From Chloroflexota bacterium (GTDB taxonomy: Bacteria > Chloroflexota > Dormibacteria > Dormibacterales > Dormibacteraceae): a stretch of 5,706 nucleotides of DNA. Shown piece by piece: positions 1 through 5,706 of the stretch. The stretch spans positions 1 to 5,706 of the forward strand of contig VBGE01000040.1 in NCBI GenBank assembly GCA_005880345.1, written 5' to 3'. Below the pieces are notes generated by a model. It worked only from the letters and a program-made list of their open reading frames with translations. It had not been told where the DNA came from and did no database searches. The translations under genes and the position numbers were made by a program. The number at the start of each line of letters is the position of its first letter. Position 1 is the stretch's first letter.

Positions 1-2
1 TC

Positions 3-769
3 GGTGAGGCCCGCGTCCTCGACACGCCGCTGGCCGAGTCGGCCATCGTGGGCGTCGCCATCGGCGCGGCGCTGAACGGCATGCTGCCCATCGCCGAGAT
101 CCAGTTCGCGGACTTCATCCACCCCGCGTTCGACCAGATCGTCAGCGAGGCGGCACGCACGCGCTACCGCTCGAACGGCGACTGGTCGGTGCCGATCGTC
201 ATCCGCGCGCCGTTCGGCGGCGGCGTGCACGGCGGCCTCTACCACTCCCAGTCGATTGAGGCCTTCTACACGCATGTCCCCGGCGTGAAGGTGGTCGTGC
301 CGAGCATGCCGGCCGACGCGCATGGTCTGCTGAAGTCGGCGGTCCGCGATCCCGACCCCGTCCTATTCCTGGAGCACAAGAAGGTGTACCGCCTGGTCAC
401 TGAAGACGTGCCTGACGGCGACCACCTGGTGCCCATCGGGCCCGCGGTCGTGCGGCGCGAAGGCAAGCTCGATCACCTGCCTCCCGCGCTGCGCGAGATG
501 GCCCGGTGGCGGAGCCAGAATCCCGACCTGAACCTCGGCGAGCTACCGGCAAGGCGATGGTCGTGCACGAGGACAACCTCACCGGCGGCTTTGGCGCGGA
601 GGTGGCGGCGATCATCTCCGAGCACGCCTTCGAGGACCTCGATGGCCCTGTCGTGCGCGTGGCCGCGCCTGACATCCCGGCCATGCCCTTCAACGGGCCG
701 CAGGAGGACTTCTTCATGCCCAGCCCGGCCAAGATCGCCGAGGCGATGCGCAAGCTTGCCGCGTATTAG
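3..769 (+). pseudogene. 2-oxoacid dehydrogenase E1 component, beta subunit (branched-chain type); 5' end outside window, internally disrupted
   Basis: This encodes the beta chain of the thiamine-diphosphate-dependent E1 enzyme, which decarboxylates pyruvate or branched-chain 2-oxoacids in the cytoplasm and passes the acyl group to E2 lipoyl domains. From base 3, frame 3 reads the family hallmarks: TPLAESAIVGVAIG, an EIQFADFIHPAFDQIVSEAA block, then GGLYHSQSIEAFYTHVPG with the conserved active-site His at 243-245, and KVVVPS. This frame is recognisable up to REG at 462-464. The conserved C-terminus (TGKAMVVHEDNLTGGFGAEV, then PDIPAMPF, ending AAY) is read in frame 2 from 545 to the TAG at 767-769. 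Only 80 nt separate these blocks, whereas relatives have about 51 residues (about 153 nt). The start of the transketolase C-terminal domain is therefore missing and the frame is changed. As written, no functional subunit can be made. PDIPAMPF favours a branched-chain substrate over pyruvate. An E1-alpha gene would be expected just upstream. True gene decay and an assembly or read error are both possible. Confidence 0.85.
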
Positions 770-776
770 AAACAAG

Positions 777-850
777 CCATCCCCTCCCCCCTCAGGAGAG
801 GGGGGTGGGCCTTCTCCATCCCCTCCCCCCTTAGGGGGGAGGGCGAGGGA
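777..850. repeat. Two tandem C-tract/G-tract hairpin repeats in the E1-beta/M24 spacer
   Basis: The 16-nt sequence ccatcccctcccccct occurs exactly at 777-792 and again at 816-831, a 39-bp spacing. Each copy is followed by a G-rich complement. The second forms a perfect 10-bp stem (821-830 with 834-843) and a 3-nt loop. The first forms a 7-bp stem (787-793 with 798-804) with further pairing after a mismatch. G-rich sequence continues to about 860. Such C/G-tract palindromes resemble dispersed intergenic repeats seen in many high-GC genomes, where translated copies give PSP...LGGRARE-like peptides. There is no T tract, so an ordinary intrinsic terminator is not supported. The second hairpin ends about 18 nt before the likely ribosome-binding site of the next gene and could affect its expression. 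That role is inference. Confidence 0.8.
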
Positions 851-875
851 GAGGGGCGCGGGAAGAGCGAAGCCA

Positions 876-2054
876 GTGCCCGAGATCTCGCCTGCCGAAT
901 ACGCCTGGCGCCGCGAGGCGGTGGCGGCCGGCATGCAGGCCGCCGGTCTTGACGCCCTCTGCATCTTCTACCCCGCTCGCGTCGCATACCTGACGGGCTT
1001 TCACCACATCCCGACCGAGCGCCCGATCGCGCTGCTCATCGGCTCCAGCGGCCAGTCCTCGCTCGTCGTGCCGGCGGTCGAGAAGGAGCACGCCGAGTCG
1101 GCGACCACGGTCGACCAGGTCCGCGTCTACTTCGAATACCCCGGCGCGGAGCACCCGATGGAAACGGTGGCCGAGGTGCTCGCCGAGATGAACGCCCGCG
1201 CGCACCGCACCGGCGCCGACCACGACGGTTACGTCCCGTACTGGGGCTACCGCGGCCCGCGCCTGAGCGATCTCACCGGCCTCGAGCCCCTGGACGGCGA
1301 GCTCATCGTCGAATCGCTGCGCCGCGTCAAGTCGGCGGCCGAGCTCGCATGCATCCAGCTCAGCTGTGACTGGGCGGTGCGCGCCCATCGGCGGATGCAG
1401 GGCGCGATCGCGACCGGCAAGACCGAAATGGAGTGCTACACGCCGCCGCAGACCGAGACGCTTTTCGAGATGGTCCGCGAGATGCCGGGCTGGCGACCGC
1501 GAGGCAACGACGACTCGGGGCTCATCGCGATGTTCGTTGCGGGCCGCTCGACGGCGATGCCGCACGGCTTCGTCAAGGGCCATGGCATCCAGGCGGGGGA
1601 CGTGCTCGTGAGCGGCGCGGGCGCCAACATCGATGGCTACCGCAGCGAGCTGGAGCGAACGATGGTCGTCGGCGAGCCGAGCGCGGAGCAGGAGAAGGCG
1701 TTCGAGGCGATGCTCGCCCTGCAGACCCGCGCCATCGAGGTCATGGCCCCCGGCGTGCCCGCCGGCGAGGTCGAGCTGGCGACCGTGCGCCTGGCTGAGG
1801 AGCTCGGTGTCGACCAGAACCTCCGCCACCACGTCGGGCACTCGATCGGGCTCGAAGGCCACGAAGCCCCGTTCCTCGACCGCGGCGACGACGCGGTGCT
1901 CGAGGCCGGCATGGTCTTCACGGTCGAGCCGGGTGTCTACATCAAAGAGCTGGGCGGCTTCCGCCACTCGGACACTGTCGTCATCACCGACGACGGCCGC
2001 CGCGTGATGACGGACTACCCGCGCACGCTGCAAGACCTGATCGTCGCGCGCTAG
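876..2054 (+). CDS. M24-family (Xaa-Pro peptidase/creatinase-like) protein with non-canonical metal site
   Basis: This 392-residue protein has the usual length and layout of M24B proteins: a creatinase-type N-terminal domain (about residues 5-135, with GLDALCIFYPARVAYLTGF) and a C-terminal pita-bread domain (about 155-380). The GTG at 876 is chosen because the protein then begins just before the family-typical ISPAEYAWRREAV, and GGAAG lies 10 nt upstream (861-865). The reading frame stays open upstream into the E1-beta remnant, so an automatic caller may wrongly fuse the two. Conserved catalytic features present are PHG (His230), GHSIGLEGHE (His322, His329) and VEPGVY (Glu351). The paired Asp ligands of canonical M24 peptidases are replaced: SGAGANIDGYRSELERT gives Gly247 and Glu258. 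The last Glu of RxEDT is Ser365 in RHSDT. The ELERT motif resembles the ALERT of creatinase, a metal-independent member. Substrate is therefore uncertain: a dipeptide, or a creatine-like C-N compound. It is likely cytoplasmic, with no signal peptide seen. Confidence 0.9.
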   Translation: MPEISPAEYAWRREAVAAGMQAAGLDALCIFYPARVAYLTGFHHIPTERPIALLIGSSGQSSLVVPAVEKEHAESATTVDQVRVYFEYPGAEHPMETVAEVLAEMNARAHRTGADHDGYVPYWGYRGPRLSDLTGLEPLDGELIVESLRRVKSAAELACIQLSCDWAVRAHRRMQGAIATGKTEMECYTPPQTETLFEMVREMPGWRPRGNDDSGLIAMFVAGRSTAMPHGFVKGHGIQAGDVLVSGAGANIDGYRSELERTMVVGEPSAEQEKAFEAMLALQTRAIEVMAPGVPAGEVELATVRLAEELGVDQNLRHHVGHSIGLEGHEAPFLDRGDDAVLEAGMVFTVEPGVYIKELGGFRHSDTVVITDDGRRVMTDYPRTLQDLIVAR

Positions 2055-2086
2055 TCGACGGCGGCGATCGATTAACCTCGGCTGCG

Positions 2087-3949
2087 ATGGGCTCTGACGC
2101 GGTCCACCGGCGCGGGCGGAGGCCTGGGGATCTGCGTGTCGTGGTCCGCCGCCCCGCCAAGCTCCCGCGCACGCTCGGCCCATCGGCACTGTTCGCGGCG
2201 TGCTACGGCAACGTCGGGTCGAGCATCTACTACGCGCTGGGCGTCACCGCCGCGTTCGCGCTGGGCCTGACCCCTGTCGCGCTCATCCTCGCGGGGTTCA
2301 TCTTCGTCACGACCGCACTGAACTACGCCGAGGGGACCGCGGCGCTGCCCCACGCCGGCGGCTCATCGAGCTTTGCGCGTCGCGCCTTCAACCAGCCGAT
2401 CGGCTTCATCGTCGGCTGGGTGCAGCTGCTCAACTACACGGCCACCGCTTCCATCTCCGCCTATTTCGCGATCGGGTATCTCGGTGTTTTCGGGAAGTAC
2501 AGCCCGATCTTTCACGAGCTCAGGTTCAGCGATTTCTGGCATGTCACTGCGACAGTCGCTCTGATCGGATTGCTCATCGTCGTCAACGTGATCGGCATCC
2601 AGGAATCGAGCCTCCTCAACCTGGTGCTCGCTTTCGCCGACCTGATCACGCAGTTCGTCCTCGTCATCCTCGGCGTGATCCTCCTGCTCAACATCAGGCA
2701 GGTCATCGACAACATTCACCTGGGTGTCGCGCCGACGTGGGGAAGCTTCCTCGCGAGCATCTCGATCGCGATGGTCACCTATACGGGGATCGAAACCATC
2801 TCCAACCTCGCGGAAGAGGCCAAGGATCCCGGCCGCAATGTGCCCAAGGCGACGTGGTGGGTCATCGTGACCGTGCTGTTCGTATCCGCGTTTCTGCCCA
2901 CCATCGGTATGAGCGTGTTTCCCGTCCAGCTCGATCCTCACACCGGACACTACGTGACCGCCCTCGCGACGACCTATAAGGACGACCCGGTGGCGGGCAT
3001 CGCCGCCAGCTTTGCGCGTGCGTCTGAAGCTCTTGCTTTCTGGGCGCGCATCTGGGTCGGCATCCTCGCGTTCACGATCCTGGTGATCGCCACCAACGCC
3101 GGGCTGATCGGCATCTCACGCCTGAGCTATTCCCTGGCGGGATTTGATCTGCTGCCGAAGCGGTTCGCGCGGCTGCACCCGAAGTTCAAGACGCCGTACG
3201 TGTCGATCATCGTGTTCGGGATCGTGGCGGCCGTGCTCGTGCTGCCGGGCATCTTCGTGCACGGCACCCAGATCGACCTGATGGCTGCGGTTTACTCGCT
3301 CGCCGCAACGTTCGCTTTCTGCTCAGCGCACCTGTCGGTGATGCGGCTGCGATTCATCGAGCCGGCGCTGCACCGCCCGTATCGAATGCCGTGGAACATC
3401 AAGTTCGGTCGGGACAGCATCCCGGTGCTCTCGCTGGTCGGGGCTCTGTTCATCGGCACGGTGTTCACACAGCTCGTCTTCCAGAACATCTCGAACTCGA
3501 CGTTCATCTTCATGGGCTGGCTGGTGCTCGGGGCGGTGACCTATCTCCTGTATCGCCGCTACCGCCACGAACCGCTGTGGGAGCCGCTCGAGGTGCCTCC
3601 TCCGCGCGACCGGGTGGTCGACCACGTGCCGTTCGAAAGCCTGCCGCGCAGCGCTCGTTACCGGATGGGGCGGCGAGAGCGAATCGCACCGCACGCCGCA
3701 CGCCGGGAGCGGGTCCACGAGCGGCACCGGCCCGCGTGGCAGCTGGAGCTGGAGCTTTTCTTCGCGCGGCACGGGGCGCTGCGCGGGATCCTGATCGTCG
3801 TGGTGTTCGCGGCGGTCAGCGGGCTGGCGGTCTTCGTCGACCTGTCGCCGCTCGACCCGACGGGGACGGGCCTGGGATGGTCGCCTGGCCTGGTGATCGT
3901 GGCCTTCATCGCCGCGTACCTGCTGAACCGGAGCCACCTCGAACAGTAG
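2087..3949 (+). CDS. APC-superfamily amino-acid permease with C-terminal two-helix extension
   Basis: This 620-residue integral membrane protein probably imports an amino acid or related amine by cation symport or exchange. The first membrane helix carries the APC substrate-site motif in the form YGNVGSSIYYALG (residues 40-52). About 12 hydrophobic segments follow up to about residue 490. The family signature after helix 6 is clear: TYTGIETISNLAEEAKDPGRNVPKA (231-255), described here by its key residues GIE, EE, DP and NVPKA. The core is followed by an Arg/Pro-rich linker (about 490-565) and two further hydrophobic segments (about 568-585 and 600-614), making it longer than typical permeases of 450-550 residues. 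The ATG at 2087 has only a weak upstream Shine-Dalgarno. An in-frame GTG at 2141 (residue 19), 10 nt after GGGGA, is a plausible alternative that loses only a basic leader. The gene lies 32 bp after the M24 gene, so co-transcription is possible. The substrate cannot be read from sequence. Confidence 0.9.
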   Translation: MGSDAVHRRGRRPGDLRVVVRRPAKLPRTLGPSALFAACYGNVGSSIYYALGVTAAFALGLTPVALILAGFIFVTTALNYAEGTAALPHAGGSSSFARRAFNQPIGFIVGWVQLLNYTATASISAYFAIGYLGVFGKYSPIFHELRFSDFWHVTATVALIGLLIVVNVIGIQESSLLNLVLAFADLITQFVLVILGVILLLNIRQVIDNIHLGVAPTWGSFLASISIAMVTYTGIETISNLAEEAKDPGRNVPKATWWVIVTVLFVSAFLPTIGMSVFPVQLDPHTGHYVTALATTYKDDPVAGIAASFARASEALAFWARIWVGILAFTILVIATNAGLIGISRLSYSLAGFDLLPKRFARLHPKFKTPYVSIIVFGIVAAVLVLPGIFVHGTQIDLMAAVYSLAATFAFCSAHLSVMRLRFIEPALHRPYRMPWNIKFGRDSIPVLSLVGALFIGTVFTQLVFQNISNSTFIFMGWLVLGAVTYLLYRRYRHEPLWEPLEVPPPRDRVVDHVPFESLPRSARYRMGRRERIAPHAARRERVHERHRPAWQLELELFFARHGALRGILIVVVFAAVSGLAVFVDLSPLDPTGTGLGWSPGLVIVAFIAAYLLNRSHLEQ

Positions 3950-3965
3950 CCCGTCGCAGGATGGG
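3950..3965. terminator. Small hairpin filling the gap between convergent stop codons
   Basis: The 16 bp between the permease stop (3947-3949) and the stop of the opposing DUF2332 gene (3966-3968) can fold into a 6-bp stem. cccgtc (3950-3955) pairs with gatggg (3960-3965), with one G-T wobble and a gcag loop. It could slow polymerase from the plus-strand side. In the minus-strand transcript the wobble becomes an A-C mismatch. No T tract follows on either side, so this is only a weak terminator candidate. Confidence 0.2.
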
Positions 3966-4982
3966 TCATCGTGGGGGCGAGTCTACGTTCCAGCGCACGG
4001 CGGTCCCGTGCGGTCCGGAGGTGCCCAGGAGCTCGCCGTCGAGACGAATCTCGAACGTGTTGTCGGCGGGTTCCAGGCTCAGGTGAAACACCTGCCCACC
4101 GGCGATCACCTCGGCGATCCTCCTCCGGTCTGGCTCACCGACGTACTGCATGAAAACCGAGTGATAGACGACCGTAGCCACGCCACGCGAAGGCCGCGCC
4201 AGCTCGCGCTCCAGGAACGAAACCGCGTCGAGCCGCTCCACCTCGACCGGCACCTCCGAGGCGATCTCGATCGCCCCGTCGAGCTGCGCCAGGCGGCCCA
4301 GCTGGTCGGCCCAGATCGAAGAGCGGAGCCTCAAACGCCCTTCCCCGGTGGTGGGGTCGATCGGATGCAGGTCGCAACCCTTGCGCTCGGCGATCTCGGC
4401 GCTCCGGTTCATCGGCGGCGGCACGTCGAAGTTGTGCGCGAACGTCACGCGCGACCCTGGCTCTCCCCACGCCCCGCCGCCCGACACATAGCGATAGCGG
4501 TCCCACCGGAGATTCAGGCCCGCGCTGGCCCCGATCTCGAGGATGCGAAGCGGCAGGCCGGTGCGATGCGCCACCTCGAGAAAGCCGCCAAGGAGCGCCG
4601 CGCTGCGTCCCACCTCGTTCGTCTGGCACCCGCCGGCCACCAGCCCGCGAATCGCATCGCGATGGTCGATCAACGCCTGACGGAAGACCGGCCACGTCGC
4701 GTGAGCGTCACCGACACCGCCGGTCGACGGGTAGTAGTGAGCCAGCTCGGGCAGCGAATCGTCCAGGACGAGGCGGTGCACCGCGGCCATGAACCGCAGC
4801 GCGACCGCGGCGGTGCCCGGCTCGTCCTCGAAACCTCGCAGCACGTCCCACACGGGGCCTTCGACCTCGAGGTCGCCGGCAGCCTTCTCGAGCAACAAGC
4901 CATAGAGCGGCGACCCGCCCCGGGTGCACCACTCCGCCTGCCGCCTCAGACGAGCGGCCAGTGGATCACGTACTCCCGGCAA
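3966..4982 (-). CDS. DUF2332 family protein (methyltransferase-like fold)
   Basis: With the TTG start at 4982 this is a 338-residue soluble protein. It matches the uncharacterised DUF2332 family by its pattern of blocks: LEIGASAGLNLRWDRYRY (residues about 148-165), GCDLHPIDPTTGEGRLRL (about 202-219), SIWADQLGRL (about 222-231) and VVYHSVFMQYV (about 271-281). The EIGASAGLN segment looks like the glycine-rich motif I of S-adenosylmethionine-dependent methyltransferases. That is a structural inference, and no reaction is known to me for this family. An open reading frame continues to another TTG at 5033. The start at 4982 is preferred because AGGAGG (4989-4994) sits 6 nt before it and the added 17 residues are Pro/Arg-rich and unlike a domain. 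It overlaps the end of the upstream epimerase gene by 17 bp, which suggests translational coupling and a shared transcript. The final residues run to a TGA at 3966-3968, facing the permease. Confidence 0.85.
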   Translation of the reverse strand: MPGVRDPLAARLRRQAEWCTRGGSPLYGLLLEKAAGDLEVEGPVWDVLRGFEDEPGTAAVALRFMAAVHRLVLDDSLPELAHYYPSTGGVGDAHATWPVFRQALIDHRDAIRGLVAGGCQTNEVGRSAALLGGFLEVAHRTGLPLRILEIGASAGLNLRWDRYRYVSGGGAWGEPGSRVTFAHNFDVPPPMNRSAEIAERKGCDLHPIDPTTGEGRLRLRSSIWADQLGRLAQLDGAIEIASEVPVEVERLDAVSFLERELARPSRGVATVVYHSVFMQYVGEPDRRRIAEVIAGGQVFHLSLEPADNTFEIRLDGELLGTSGPHGTAVRWNVDSPPR

Positions 4983-5706
4983 GGGCGACCTCCTGGGCGC
5001 GATTGGCGTAGCCGGGATGGGACGGCCTGGCAACGCGGTACCAAGCGAGCGTCTCCGCCAGCGCGTCTTCGAGCGCAGACGGCTCGAACCCGAGCTCTGA
5101 CCGCGCCCGATCGATCACGTATCCCGCCGCGCGGCGCGGGTCCGGACCGTAAGGGCGCGCGCCTTCGGGAATCTCGGCGAACGGAGCAGGGTGCAGCCGA
5201 GCCGGAACGCCCAACGCCCGCGCGATGCCCTCGAGCAGGTGGCGCAGGCTCACATCCTCGAACGATGCGTTGTATGCCATGCGCTCGGTGCTCTTGCGCA
5301 GGTCGCACGCAAGCGCGCACGCAAAGCCGATGTCCTTGACCCACGCGAGTCCCGCCTGCCAGTCGACGGTTTCGGCGGGCACAAGCACCGGTTCCCCGTC
5401 GGCCACGCGCTGGATGTATGCCGCGATGCGCAGCGTGTGGTCGGCCGCCCCGAACACGGCAGGCGGCCGGACCACGGTCCATGGAAATCCGGACGTGCGC
5501 GACAGCACCGTCTCGCACCATCGCTTGCCCTCGCGGTAGTCGAGGGAGGCGGGCGGATCGCCCGAGAGCGGCACGAAGTCCTCTTCGCGCGCCGCCTTGC
5601 CGTGCAGGTCGGGGTAGACGCCGGTCGAGACGAACACGTATCGCTCGCCCTTGAACTGGCGCGCCACGGCGTCGACCTCGCCCGGTTGGTAGCAGGCCAG
5701 GTCGAG
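4966..5706 (-). CDS. Extended short-chain dehydrogenase / NAD-dependent epimerase-dehydratase, N-terminus outside window
   Basis: The C-terminal 246 residues of an extended SDR enter from the right edge. Frame is open from 5706, and the GTG at 5667 is internal because the upstream codons read LDLACYQPGEVDAVARQFKG, as expected before the catalytic strand. The catalytic elements are present: the Ser/Thr in VSTGVYPD (about 5628-5605) and YxxxK as DYREGKRWCE, with Tyr at 5538-5536 and Lys at 5526-5524. After these comes VVRPPAVFGAADH, the usual substrate-domain lead-in, then a C-terminal substrate-binding region with AYNASFEDVSLRHLLEGIARALG. The Rossmann GxxGxxG dinucleotide motif must lie beyond the window. 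The family acts on nucleotide sugars, flavonoid-like alcohols or other substrates with NAD(P). The exact reaction cannot be assigned. The gene ends at a TGA (4968-4966) inside the start of the DUF2332 gene, and its last codons carry that gene's ribosome-binding site. Confidence 0.88.
   Translation of the reverse strand, partial: LDLACYQPGEVDAVARQFKGERYVFVSTGVYPDLHGKAAREEDFVPLSGDPPASLDYREGKRWCETVLSRTSGFPWTVVRPPAVFGAADHTLRIAAYIQRVADGEPVLVPAETVDWQAGLAWVKDIGFACALACDLRKSTERMAYNASFEDVSLRHLLEGIARALGVPARLHPAPFAEIPEGARPYGPDPRRAAGYVIDRARSELGFEPSALEDALAETLAWYRVARPSHPGYANRAQEVALAGST
4989..4994 (-). promoter_or_regulatory. Perfect AGGAGG Shine-Dalgarno for the DUF2332 gene
   Basis: On the minus strand AGGAGG is followed by 6 nt and then TTG at 4982-4980. 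It lies within the last codons of the upstream epimerase gene (Gln-Glu-Val). This decides the start of the DUF2332 gene in favour of TTG 4982 over the more distal in-frame TTG at 5033, which has no comparable site. The placement suggests that ribosomes finishing the epimerase can reinitiate on the downstream gene. Confidence 0.7.

Noticed and set aside
506..769. A separate small protein starting at ATG 506
   Set aside because: From residue 15 on (545-769) it is the E1-beta C-terminal domain fragment. No ribosome-binding site is evident, and it is better treated as part of the disrupted gene.
821..843. Intrinsic terminator for the dehydrogenase transcript
   Set aside because: The stem is strong but is followed by G-rich sequence with no T tract, and the element is tandemly repeated, so a repeat is a better description.
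48..2054. A continuous 668-residue open frame joining E1-beta to the M24 protein as a fusion
   Set aside because: The middle part (about 465-875) encodes Arg/Ser/Pro-rich sequence with no family match. The real E1-beta C-terminus is in another frame with its own stop at 769, and the M24 protein has a proper GTG start with a ribosome-binding site at 876. The joint frame is an accident of the frameshift and the stop-poor G/C repeat.
831..2189. Long minus-strand open frame of 452 residues opposite the M24 gene
   Set aside because: It has the Arg/His/Asp/Ala-rich composition typical of antisense shadows in high-GC DNA, no recognisable domain, and lies opposite a convincingly conserved gene.
4008..5339. 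Plus-strand open frame of 443 residues opposite DUF2332 and the SDR
   Set aside because: It spans two real opposing genes and their overlap, has biased Arg/His/Pro composition and no family motifs.
1..5706. Defence, phage, CRISPR or toxin-antitoxin system, or RNA genes
   Set aside because: No repeat-spacer pattern, nuclease, integrase or toxin motif is seen. All intergenic gaps are about 106 bp or shorter and hold no tRNA-like or riboswitch-like structure.

Overview
This is a high-GC bacterial segment with very tight gene packing. It holds five protein-coding loci in two convergent blocks. The gene content (a branched-chain-type 2-oxoacid dehydrogenase, an M24 'pita-bread' hydrolase, a GNVGSSIYY-type APC permease, a DUF2332 protein) and the frequent GTG/TTG starts suggest a Gram-positive-like high-GC lineage such as Actinomycetota (Thermoleophilia-like) or Chloroflexota. 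That placement is inference from recall of similar proteins, not a search. No rRNA, tRNA, CRISPR array, insertion sequence or phage gene is visible.

Plus strand, 1-3949. The window opens inside the beta subunit of a 2-oxoacid dehydrogenase E1 component. Its reading frame breaks at about 465, and roughly 73 nt of expected coding sequence is missing before the conserved C-terminus resumes in another frame and stops at 769. A short G/C-rich spacer (770-875) carries two tandem hairpin-forming copies of a C-tract/G-tract repeat. An M24-family protein follows (GTG start at 876, stop at 2054). It keeps the fold and the His/Glu residues, but three of the five usual metal ligands are replaced. After 32 bp comes an APC-superfamily amino-acid permease (2087-3949) with an unusual C-terminal tail: a basic linker plus two further predicted membrane segments.

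Minus strand, 5706-3966. A partial extended short-chain dehydrogenase / NAD-dependent epimerase enters from the right edge and ends at 4966. A DUF2332 gene, which resembles a methyltransferase fold, overlaps its end. The DUF2332 gene most likely starts at a TTG (4982) that lies 6 nt downstream of a perfect AGGAGG, so the two genes look translationally coupled. The two blocks converge with only 16 bp between stop codons, and that gap can fold into a small hairpin.

Functionally, the plus-strand set could belong to amino-acid or peptide use: import by the permease, peptide or amidino-compound hydrolysis by the M24 protein, and oxidative decarboxylation of branched-chain keto acids by the dehydrogenase. 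This link rests on co-orientation only. The minus-strand pair has no assigned pathway. I see no clearly new multi-gene system here. The points most worth a second look are the broken E1-beta gene, the non-canonical M24 active site, the permease tail and the coupled SDR-DUF2332 pair.
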